DNA of 64,000 bases. It comes from Flaccisagitta enflata. Its lineage: Eukaryota > Chaetognatha > Sagittoidea > Aphragmophora. Made by a program: the position numbers and the translations under genes. Each line of letters starts with the position of its first letter. The stretch's first letter is position 1. Below are positions 1 to 8,426 of this stretch, piece after piece. The notes beneath the pieces are model-generated. The model was given only the letters and a program-made list of their open reading frames with translations, searched no databases and was not told the DNA's origin. The stretch is from positions 9,052,001-9,116,000 of the forward strand of contig OZ231128.1 in assembly GCA_965153355.1 (NCBI GenBank), in the 5' to 3' direction.

Positions 1-30
1 CAACAGCACACGACAACGACAACAACGGCA

Positions 31-218
<188 letters not shown>

Positions 219-242
219 ATACATATTCTCTTTATGTGTTTC

Positions 243-243
<1 letters not shown>

Positions 244-333
<90 letters not shown>
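244..333. repeat. (CT)n microsatellite
   Basis: About 45 CT dinucleotides shortly upstream of the splice acceptor of the helicase-like exon. It acts as an unusually long pyrimidine-rich stretch near that acceptor. Confidence 0.95.
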
Positions 334-335
<2 letters not shown>

Positions 336-378
336 CACTCTGCCTCTCTCTGTCTCGATTATCTCCAATTCCTCTCAG

Positions 379-948
379 CAAGAGGACCTGCGGGTGCAGG
401 CAAGACTCTCGTCCTCTTTGAGATGGCGCGAGAATACGTGAGGATCGTCAAAGACAAGAAAGTATTTATCGAGGTCAATCGCTTCCATATTGAGTTGACT
501 CGTCACCTCAAAAACCGCGTCGAAGAAGATGAACAAATGCGAGGGAGAGTGGCAGTTGGAGAGGAAACTCGCTCGAACATCGATCTTCTCAACTGTGACT
601 TGATTCTCGCGGATGAGGCAACTACATTTTCACCCTACGACAAAGTTGATCCATCGAAAAGTCTCCTCTTGTTTTCATCAGAAGAAGATGACATTGGCAA
701 GAAAAAAGTTGACGAGACATTTCCTCGTCGAGGCTTCAGATTCCAATACGTAAAATTTTCTCATTCGCTCAGAGCAACGGCCAAGCTGACCCAGTTTGTC
801 GCAGATCTTCAGAGCTTAACACATTCAACTTCTATCTTACCCACGGTGGGAGTGGCCATCGAAGGTTCACCTGTGGATGTCGTCCGAGTTTCTACGCCTT
901 GGGGCCAACAACGAAAATTCATGAGAACGACCATTGAAAAGCTCGTAG
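379..948 (+). CDS. Helicase-like P-loop NTPase, exon with Walker A and B
   Basis: Internal exon of a superfamily-1 helicase-like NTPase (ATP-driven nucleic-acid remodelling is the family role; the substrate here is unknown). Near its start the exon encodes GPAGAGKT, a Walker A motif, and about 75 residues later DLILADEA, a Walker B motif with the D and E that bind Mg and activate water. The acceptor is CTCTCAG just before 379. The donor GTAGAT at 949 leaves phase 1, which matches the acceptor of the next exon at 2023. The N-terminal part must lie left of the window or within the CAA/CT-rich stretch. The layout resembles DUF2075/Schlafen-type or UvrD-type helicases; I cannot name the subfamily. 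No start codon is visible, so the gene is partial at its 5' end. Confidence 0.6.
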
Positions 949-985
949 GTAGATGACTACAACAGGGTTGAGCGAATAGCTCAGG

Positions 986-1012
986 CACATCATCATCATC
1001 ATCATCATCATT

Positions 1013-1066
<54 letters not shown>

Positions 1067-1098
1067 GTCATTGTCATCATCATCATCATCATCGTCAA

Positions 1099-1185
<87 letters not shown>

Positions 1186-1193
1186 CGTCATTG

Positions 1194-1244
<51 letters not shown>

Positions 1245-1264
1245 CCATCACCATCACCATCATT

Positions 1265-1335
<71 letters not shown>

Positions 1336-1336
1336 G
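986..1336. repeat. (CAT)n microsatellite in intron
   Basis: Some 350 bp of CAT/ATC triplets with scattered substitutions, inside the intron 949-2022. All its long open frames (poly-Asp, poly-Met, poly-Ser) are repeat artefacts. Confidence 0.95.
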
Positions 1337-1342
1337 CGAGTG

Positions 1343-1344
<2 letters not shown>

Positions 1345-1430
<86 letters not shown>
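1345..1430. repeat. (TG)n microsatellite in intron
   Basis: About 42 TG dinucleotides directly following the CAT array; alternating purine-pyrimidine, hence potentially Z-forming. Confidence 0.95.
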
Positions 1431-1432
<2 letters not shown>

Positions 1433-1446
1433 CCTCGTTCTAATTC

Positions 1447-1592
1447 TTAGTCGCGGACACAAGACTCTACTCCTTGCCGTGTCGGTTGGCAGGTCGATAG
1501 GTCGGTCGGTGTGTCACATTTTTGAATTTCAAGTGGTTTTCGCATTACTGCTCCTGCCCAACCGTCCGCGACTGGATTGCCGTGTATCCATC
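1447..1592 (+). mobile_element. Family A element, short degenerate copy
   Basis: Begins TTAGTCGCGG, continues with GACTCTAC, a short GGTC/GGTCGG tract, CTGCTCCTGCCC and ends GCCGTGTATCC. These blocks recur in the same order in at least ten other places in the window. It lies in the intron of the helicase-like gene and encodes nothing. Confidence 0.6.
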
Positions 1593-1677
1593 ATTGAGAT
1601 AGTCTCGAGTATCGATTAGAAAAGCAAGATGGTCGAGCATGCCTTCCCTGACACCTTGTGAACGCTCAGCCAGTTGT

Positions 1678-1703
1678 GGTTGTTGTTGTTGTTGTTTTTG
1701 TAG

Positions 1704-1779
<76 letters not shown>

Positions 1780-1802
1780 GGTTGTTGTTGTTGTTGTTGT
1801 TG
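1678..1802. repeat. (TTG)n microsatellite in intron
   Basis: About 40 TTG triplets, lightly interrupted, in the same intron. Confidence 0.95.
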
Positions 1803-2022
1803 TATTTTTATAGTAGTTATCAATCAAAATCATCATTAATTTCACACAAAATCATCAAAATATTCTGTATCATCTTAGTTATCACAAGCAACCTCATTGA
1901 TAAGTGATCAATTGCGGATCATCATTGTGACAATGTCAAATGTGCAGCTGATTAAATTCCCAAGATTTCAATTGACGACAGAAAATTGAACATTATACGC
2001 GGTCTTTCTCATTCTAAAACAG

Positions 2023-2334
2023 GTCTTCACAAAAAGTCGTTCAGCGTCTCTTCTGCTGCGGGATCCATACTCGTGTTGGTTTTGGGTCATTGGTTGATAA
2101 AAAATGAGATCGAGAACGAGTTAAAGCTTCTTGGCATTTGGGAAGACTTCAAAATCAGTGATGGGTGGTTTGCTATGGACTGCCAAGGTGCTCAATGGCC
2201 CGCCGTTGCAATCATCATTGACGGATCAACAAATACCTCCCTTTCCCCTTCTTTTGAATACATCCTTATTACTGCAACGCGCGCGACAACGTCTCTTCTC
2301 TTTATTTACCATGACGCCCAGGAAACCATGAAAA
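2023..2334 (+). CDS. Helicase-like NTPase, C-terminal helicase-motif exon
   Basis: Second recognisable exon of the gene whose Walker motifs are at 379-948. The acceptor CTAAAACAG precedes it. Joining phase 1 at 948 to the two leading bases restores one frame, reading KLVGLHKKSF across the junction. The exon encodes CQGAQWPAVAIII and then ILITATRATTSLLFIY. In superfamily-1 helicases the equivalent motifs V and VI read roughly K-G-x-E-W and ALTRA, so TATRA should be the arginine-finger motif. The donor GTTAGT at 2335 leaves phase 1, so at least one further exon is expected. The next in-phase candidate is at 3104, directly before the transposon array. Helicase-like assignment is fairly secure; biological role unknown. 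Confidence 0.55.
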
Positions 2335-2530
2335 GTTAGTTGCATAATGATTTAGAATTTCTGTTTAATCTCATTGAATATTTGGTGTGGATGAAATACA
2401 TACCAATTGGTAGGCATTTTAGCTCAAGCCCTCTGTTTCATCTTTGATAGATGTTCTTCGCTTCTGTCTTCTATCTGTGTGTGTGTGTGTGTGATCATTT
2501 TGAGATGCATGTTCGAAATTTAAAACAAGT

Positions 2531-3057
2531 CATCCAAGGATCGCACATGGTCAGCGGTACCCGATGCCCTGCTTGGAGTGATTAGCTGAAGAAGTGGAGT
2601 GAGAGCAGGGCAGCGGCCCCAAAGGGCCGATGTCCTGTAGGACACAGGGGTGAATTTCCATACGTCCTGAGAGGGCATATTTGGGGTAATTTTCCGCGAT
2701 ATTCATTGGGAATTTTGGCCTGAGAGGCTGAATTTAGGGTCTAAGAGGCTCGATTTGAGGCCCAAGAGGCTGGATTTGAGGTCTGAGAGGCTGGTTTTGA
2801 GGCTCAAGAGGCTGGATTTGAGGCCTGGGAGGCTGGATTTGAGGCCTGAGAGGCTGGATTTGAGGCCTGAGAGGCCAGATTTGAGGCGTTAGACCCCAGA
2901 TTTGAGGCCTGAGAGGCTGGATTTGAGGCCTGAAAGGCTTGAGAAGCTTCGGAGGGGGGGGACGTACGTACGGACGGACGGACGGACGTACGGACGGACG
3001 TATGGAAATTCACCCCTGTGTCCTACAGGACATCGGCCCTTTGGGGCCGCTGCCCAA
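2531..3057 (+). mobile_element. Family B hairpin-ended minisatellite element
   Basis: Begins with the block CATCCAAGGATCGCACATGG and GTCAGCGGTACC. Then follow a CCCTGCT/AGCAGGG stem, a GCGGCCCC/GGGCCG stem and the palindrome TGTCCTGTAGGACA. About 60 bp of the left arm (2608 to about 2667) is repeated perfectly in inverse at about 2996-3055. Between the arms lie some 14 copies of a ~20-bp unit (GAGGCTGGATTTGAGGCCT-like) and a GGAC/GTAC tetranucleotide stretch. It is noncoding and falls between two putative exons of the helicase-like gene. Confidence 0.75.
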
Positions 3058-3103
3058 AAAAGGGGCGATAAGATCATCAAAATTGCATTAGGAAAACGAA
3101 CAG

Positions 3104-3586
3104 AAAGACAGACACACCATCTTATTGAGAAGCAGATTCGAATATTTTTTCATACAAGCCCTTACTGGCACAATATCATTATTACAGTTGGTGGTCTCAA
3201 CGCATGGGAAGTGACCCATATCACAAAGTCTCGATTGGCGTCAAAATTGAAGGAGCTGACTTCGATCCGCGTCACCGGCAAAGAGCGCATTCTCGTTGCA
3301 GACGGGGAATTTGAAGGGAAAGGCGAGAGAGGTCCGAGTCTCTCCGACGACGAGCGCGAGAATCTCGTAAGTCAACATCATCTCGAGTTTGGATGGTGCA
3401 CGCGTCCGCTTCCCAAATTTGATCGAGAGAAAACAAAAGACGTGGCGCTGCTTGCAGTGGTCATGAAAGGTGACACTATTTTGTTGGAACAATGGGCCTT
3501 TGTTTCCTACGCCCCAGTTAAGGTCTTCTTTGTTTACGATGATGAGAAGGAAAAGAACAAGTGGGAATTGATCATAAACCGTTTGT
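3104..3586 (+). CDS. Possible third helicase-like exon, cut by the array
   Basis: An open frame continues from about 3066 to 3586 with mixed, non-repetitive composition. ACAG before 3104 would give the two leading bases needed to continue phase 1 from 2334. The product has segments such as HNIIITVGGLNAWEV and LEFGWCTRPLPKFDREK; I recognise no domain. The frame runs straight into the transposon array at 3587 without a donor or stop of its own, so the exon appears to be truncated by the array. No continuation is visible to the right of 25932. It could also belong to an unrelated older element or pseudogene. Confidence 0.35.
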
Positions 3587-4284
3587 CAATGCCCAGAAGC
3601 AAAAGTTATGTCCAAAGGCTTCAGACGGTGTGGACGATGGAACCGAATCATTCTCGTCAAACATCTGCCCCAAATGCCGAGGAACTTTCAAAAATGCGCG
3701 AGGTGTTGCTACGCACGAACGACACTGTAAAGGGTCTGCAGCTGGTGGCTTGGGTGGGGGAGTTGGTCTTGAGCCGTTGTTTTTGCGATGGTATCTTTCG
3801 GGAAATGCAGTTAGAGCTGATGAAAAGAAGATTGTTCGAAACCGCATAAGAGTTTGGCTCTTCTCAAGATTGAAGCGGGAGTTTTACACGGGCTTAGCAG
3901 ATCTGAATCCGGAAAAAGCAAAGATTGCTGATGACAGCGATATCAAAGCAAAATTGGTTGCAGCAGGAAAGACTATCCCCAGATGCATTGCCGGTGACCA
4001 TTCATCCTGCGAGACCGATTCGTTCGTTTGCTCTGGGGTTCTTGAGCCAACATCTTATGCGTCACTGCCCTTGGGGAAGCCTCTTCGCGACGTACCCTCG
4101 ATTGTTGCTCAATGGATCTATTCAATTGTTGATGTGGTGCTTGGATTGGATTCCCTTAACTCCTTGGTGGTCAATGGTCGCTATATCACAACTAGCCTGG
4201 TTGAATCGGCTCATTTCGAAATTCGCAAAACTGTTCCCAAAGGCAGTCCCCACAAGCGTAATGAGACAAAGCTGATTAAATCAG

Positions 4285-4403
4285 GTGCATTTCATGGGGT
4301 TGATTAAAAGAATGATCTTTTGTCTAAAAAAAGCTGCATTTGCTTGCAGTTTCCCATAATCTTAAATAGAGGGCACCACTGTGCTTTTGTTTCCTGTTGC
4401 TAG
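4285..4403 (+). other. Transposase intron 1
   Basis: A 119-bp intron (same in each copy: 10273-10391, 16261-16379, 22249-22367). The donor GTGCAT follows AAATCAG and the acceptor TTGCTAG follows a T-rich stretch. Joining restores a Gly codon and continues KSG into VHASARKGYP. Unspliced, the frame ends 12 codons later. Confidence 0.6.
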
Positions 4404-4612
4404 GCGTCCATGCGTCGGCAAGGAAAGGATACCCAAAGGCCACCCTGGAGCATTTATCTTTTTTGCATTTACCTCCAACTGGGCTGCAAGTCCGTCGGCT
4501 GACAAAACTACAGAAAATTCGAGACAGACTCCGGCAGAAGAGGAGGAGTCATGCTTACCGTTCAAAGCTTTATGCAAGAAAAGTCGAGTTAACCAAAGTA
4601 ATACATTCAGGG

Positions 4613-5238
4613 GTTTGACAAGAAGCAGGGGAGGGGGAGGAAAGGAGACTCGTTACTATTTGAAGAGTAGAGCAGAGTAAAGAGGCTCGTTTCTTACCTT
4701 ATTTTTATAAGAACCTAATTTATAAGAACATTAAGCCTTGAAATGGTTAAAAAATTAAGAACATTGTGGTTATTTTACTAGTAGCTGTCTCTGTCTCTTT
4801 TAAAGGCTTCAGGAAAAAAATAATGTTCTTAAAAAAAAAAAGTGTATTTGAAAGATAGGGAAAAAGGGGGAGGGGGAGCGAGGAAAGAGAGACTCGTTTC
4901 CTAGTGAGGTCATGATTTTTGAAAAAAAAGTAGGGAGAATAGAAATCGTTGACAGCTGTAATGATTGAGGAAAGGGTTAAGGGTGTTTGTACACTATTTT
5001 GGGCGGAGGGGGGGGAGGTTGTTAACTTATGTGGTTAATCATGTGACGTTCATTGCCTGGCTAAGAAATAAAGGAGGGTTGCAATAAGGTAACATTGCTC
5101 AAGTAGGAAGCACGAGGGAATGGACAGGGAAGAAGAGGGTTATCATCTTTAGTTTTGAATAAGAGGGGAAAGAAAAAAAAATCGCGCTGCTCAGATAGAA
5201 ACAACGCTGTACTAAAGTAGTTCTTTATTGACTTGCAG
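4613..5238 (+). other. Transposase intron 2
   Basis: A 626-bp noncoding stretch, AT-rich with G-rich patches (same in copies at 10601, 16589, 22577). Donor GTTTGA is weak; acceptor TTGACTTGCAG is strong. Phase 0 on both sides joins KVIHSG to QNYDPAMDGK. Confidence 0.45.
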
Positions 5239-5418
5239 CAAAACTACGACCCAGCCATGGATGGAAAAGGGTACAACAAATCCGCGTTTTTATCTGAGTC
5301 GGGGCTCTTGGCAAGAGCATTACGCTGGTTCAGACATGACCACACTTACGCCAAGACCAAGGCTAAAGAGTTGACCAATGATGATAGTGTTCAGGCCGAG
5401 TCTAAAGAAGGTTAGTGA

Positions 5419-5700
5419 GTTAGTAGGGTGTATCATTTTTACAAAAAGTGAGTCATAATTGATTTTCAAAGTATTTTCTGGATCTATAATTGAAGATATT
5501 TTTCAAAAAATAACTTTTTTACTTGATATTCATCTTATTGAGTAAGTTAGTAGGGTGTATCATTTTTACAAAAAGTGAGTTATAGTTGATTTTTAAAGTA
5601 TTTTCTTTATCTACATTTAAAGATGTTTCCAAAAAAATAACTCTTTTACTTGATATTCATCCTATTAAGCAAGTTAGTAGGGTGTATCAATTCTTACTAA
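5419..5700 (+). repeat. 127-bp tandem repeat after transposase stop
   Basis: Copies start at 5419, 5546 and (partial) 5673, each opening GTTAGTAGGGTGTATCA. The first two differ by roughly 10-15 percent. The same array recurs in the other units at 11407, 17395 and 23383. It begins four bases after the transposase stop codon. Confidence 0.85.
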
Positions 5701-6334
5701 AAGAGACAAATGTTTAATTTTTTGAGTATTATTCATTAAAAAACATTATTTGGAAAAAAAAAACCAACTCTTTAATCTGGTCTACATTGTTACTTTAAGG
5801 TGAACCATCATGAAGTTGATTGTTATTCTGTTCCGGTTGCTCCATTTTTCCAGTATTAGAACTTAAACAGATTGAATTGTTCCTGAAAACTTCCTGGTGA
5901 GTTCATATTAGTGAGAGAGTTTCTCATCCCTTTAGAATTCAAAGCTTGATAGTAAAGTTTTGTCATTTCCTCAGAATTACGCTACGTGTGCTGGAATCAC
6001 CCTGATTGCCTTTGGAATGCATAACCAATGATTTGCTTAGGTTCATACAGTGACAACGTAATGAGGTCCGCCTAACTAGGTTGAAAACTAGAGAATAGCT
6101 GAATTTGTTAGGCCTCTATAGGTTTTGTCATATCAGGCCTTTATAGGTTTCGTCATATCATATAGGTTTCGCATATTATATAGGTTTCGTCATATTAGGA
6201 TATAACTGATAAAAGCTTCTTCGCATTCATTTTATGATTCTGAATTTTCTGGGCTTATTTCAAATTGAAAATATCCTCCTTTCATCATAGTAAACCTAAC
6301 ATCCAACAGAACGAACTATAGAACATTTGACAAA
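5701..6334. other. AT-rich noncoding stretch of the unit
   Basis: No credible open frame. A short degenerate repeat of TATAGGTTTCGTCATAT occurs four times at about 6115-6200. The stretch would form the 3' flank of the minus-strand endonuclease gene. Confidence 0.6.
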
Positions 6335-6715
6335 CTAAAACACGCAGTCTTTATCGTGATCTGAGTGTCCTAAGCACGTATTCGCTTCGACGCATTTTTT
6401 TCGGGAATTGTTCGTTGACGCTAGCTCCATGGTTATATGATCCGGGTGACAACAATTCTTCACATGACAAAGGTGGGAAAGTTGCATATTCTTGGGGAGA
6501 GGTTGAAAGTCATTGTCAACGAAATAGCAAACTTTAGCTCGATGCACTTGATAGGATTGTCCTCGTAAGAATATTCGAACGTTAGCATATTGGTCTTTTT
6601 CAATTCCGTCGACAACTAAATGCCCGCGATCTGACAATTGGCAACCCGATCGACAACGTTGACGTATTGAGTTCTTTTCCGACTCAGTCAAACTTGTTTC
6701 GAAGACAAATGACAT
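6335..6715 (-). CDS. I-PpoI-like His-Me finger (zinc-loop HNH) endonuclease, copy 1
   Basis: Small nuclease of the zinc-binding-loop homing endonuclease family (Pfam zf-His_Me_endon type). Such enzymes nick or cut double-stranded DNA at a long site, with a His as general base and an Asn holding Mg. Numbered from the upstream GTG of the open frame (133 residues), it has H88-L-C90, C95, H100, N109 and C115. The spacing H-x-C-x4-C-x4-H-x8-N-x5-C equals that of I-PpoI (H98, C100, C105, H110, N119, C125). A second cluster C121, H124, C131 follows, with slightly different spacing from I-PpoI, and C32 could match its C41. The first ATG gives 126 residues; AATAACAG upstream of the GTG could instead be a splice acceptor. 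It runs against the transposase, downstream of its stop. Intact in all four units. Confidence 0.75.
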   Translation of the reverse strand: MSFVFETSLTESEKNSIRQRCRSGCQLSDRGHLVVDGIEKDQYANVRIFLRGQSYQVHRAKVCYFVDNDFQPLPKNMQLSHLCHVKNCCHPDHITMELASTNNSRKKCVEANTCLGHSDHDKDCVF

Positions 6716-7968
6716 TATTATAGCTGATACTACCACCTGTTATTGAAGTGGAAAGCAAAAAAAAGAGTGAAAAACAGAATTTTTTTTTGTGAAAAATGAA
6801 GATATATGGTGTGATAACTGCTGCTTTTGATACTAATTAAGCCTAATTTAACATAAATTTGATGTATTATTTGTTAATTTTGCTTCAAAGACTGAAATTT
6901 AGCCTAAATTTAGTTTAACTCCAAACGACTTTTATATAATTATGTTAACTATTATTGAATTTGAATTTAACCCTTTTTTAATTTTGTTAAAAATTTTTTA
7001 TGTTTTGTCTAATAAAGTGTTATTCAGTTTAAAAGAAGCTAGAATGAAGTTTAAATTTTATCAAAAGTGAGTCAACTTTGCATAGTAAAGCGAAATTTAG
7101 CAGAAATTTTTCGGAATGTCTACTGACATTATCTAATTAGCTCAAATTTTGCCTCAATCCACCTGAAATTCTTTTAACTTTGCTTATTTACACATTTTTT
7201 CACTTTTGCATTTTTAGCGTTTTTATGCCTAAAGTGGAGCATGTTACCGATTATTTTTTTACAAAAAAATGGCAGAAATTGATTGATCTAGGCCTAATTT
7301 ATCAATAAACAGCAGGACAGACCATATACATTCATTTTTCACATTTTGACACACCCTAATGTTTATCATGAGTCGCGCCTTTTAAAGGGTGTAGAATAGA
7401 GGTACACTATAGAAACTGCCGCCGTGTTTAACTAAATAATTTGGCAACAAGGAATCGCAATGAAAGCTTTAAACAGGCTGAGATGAGAGGACATGCACTG
7501 CTTTTGAGTGTCAACACTAATAAACAAACAAATTTTTACTCATACGGCGGTACGGGGCCCGTAACGAGGCAAGGTCATAGTAACAGAGCCATACCCTTCA
7601 TATTGTCGTAACGCTTTTAGCCCACATAAACCTAATACAGTACCATGGTATCATGCAAGGGTCTGCCCAACTCACTAGACTGCGCAATGATTCAGGAAAT
7701 TCAAACATCAGGCCTGGTAAAATGTTGTCATAGTGACGTCATAAATGAACGTAAAAATTGAATGAATCACATTTTTTCACTTCAAACGCTTTAAAAATAC
7801 CTTAGTTTTTCAATTTTGATCAGTTTTTTTGCCCCAGGCCTCGAAAAAAGTCTTTCTTTGGCAGAGTCCAGCGCCAGAAAATAGATCGGCGCCCGCCAAA
7901 ATTCAAATTGAATCATCGAAACAGCTGAAACTAGGTCTGGGGACAAAATGTCGGTAGTCTACGCCCTT
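6716..7968. other. AT-rich 3' portion of the unit
   Basis: No credible coding frame. 6780-7350 is very AT-rich. From 7384, AAAGGGTGTAGA is matched in inverse by TCTACGCCCTTT at 7958-7969, enclosing 586 bp. The right member of this pair is exactly where the whole array stops at 25932. Confidence 0.6.
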
Positions 7969-7990
7969 TATAAGGGGGGTTTTTTTAGGC

Positions 7991-8340
7991 TTTTTGGTGA
8001 ATTAATGATGGGAGTGGATAGTGGAGGAGGAGAAATGACCCCTGGAAAAAAAATTGACCCAAAAAGTTGTTTCGTTGCCGAGATATGACCATTTTTGTAT
8101 TTTCATATTACGATATGCAAATGAGATTTTTGACGAAGTGTTTTAAAGGTTATTTTGAGCATTTTTTTGGTGAATTGTTGATGGGACTGGATAGTGGGGG
8201 AGGAGAAATGACCCCTGGAAAAAAAATTGACCCAAAAAGTTGTTTCGTTTCTGAGATGCGGTCATTTTTGTATTTTCATATTACGATATGCAAATGAGAT
8301 TTTTTGTCAAAGTTATATAAAGGTTATTTTGGGCATTTCT
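7991..8340 (+). repeat. 173-bp tandem duplication in transposase leader
   Basis: Two copies of a block containing GGTGAATT, GAAATGACCCCTGG, CCAAAAAGTTGTTTCG and ATGCAAATGAGATTTTT. The same pair is at 13979 and 19967. In units A and C the second copy differs from the first at several sites; in unit B part of it has become identical to the first. Confidence 0.85.
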
Positions 8341-8426
8341 TTTTTAAAAAAAGGATGCAATATGCTACTTAGGACTGTGAAAGGGGCATATTGAATGCCT
8401 AATGTTTCTTATTTTCGATAAGGGCG

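Larger units (their letters stand above)
3587..5415 (+). pseudogene. MULE transposase, 5'-truncated copy
   Basis: Exons by comparison with the full copies: 3587-4284 (partial), 4404-4612 and 5239-5415. The first ~386 residues are missing, including the DGQYQKRSYHT and TDADA segments expected to hold the first two catalytic aspartates. The zinc finger and the C-terminal glutamate block remain. The frame upstream of 3587 is unrelated flanking sequence, so an apparent start a few codons before the junction is fortuitous. It cannot encode an active transposase. Confidence 0.8.
5424..7358 (-). mobile_element. Possible nested TIR cassette carrying the endonuclease
   Basis: TAGGGTGTATCA at 5424 and its near inverse TGACACACCCTA ending at 7358 bracket 1.9 kb that holds only the endonuclease gene and AT-rich DNA. 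The same pair exists in each unit (11412-13346, 17400-19334, 23388-25322). The inverted repeats are only about 12 bp and the left one occurs three times, so this is a suggestion, not a demonstrated element. If real, an endonuclease-bearing element inserted just after the transposase stop before the array amplified. Confidence 0.35.
3587..7968 (+). mobile_element. 5'-truncated first copy of the unit
   Basis: Lacks the first 1606 bp of the unit: the leader, the 173-bp duplication and the first ~386 codons of the transposase. It starts at codon AAT of the sequence NAQKQKL within exon 1. Everything downstream, including the intact endonuclease gene, is present. Confidence 0.85.

Noticed and set aside
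809-1462. Long poly-Asp, poly-Met and poly-Ser frames
   Set aside because: All derive from CAT and TG microsatellites within an intron; no non-repetitive coding segment or splice logic of their own.
2902-3849. A 315-residue plus-strand frame crossing the array junction
   Set aside because: It joins B-element sequence, a possible host exon and an out-of-frame part of the transposase; continuity across 3587 is accidental.
6335-6715. Endonuclease as part of a group I intron
   Set aside because: No rRNA or other interrupted host exon surrounds it and no catalytic intron core was recognised; it lies within a transposon.
8067-8297. 76-residue frame over the 173-bp duplication
   Set aside because: It is a product of the tandem duplication in the leader, varies with the conversion patch, and lacks coding character.
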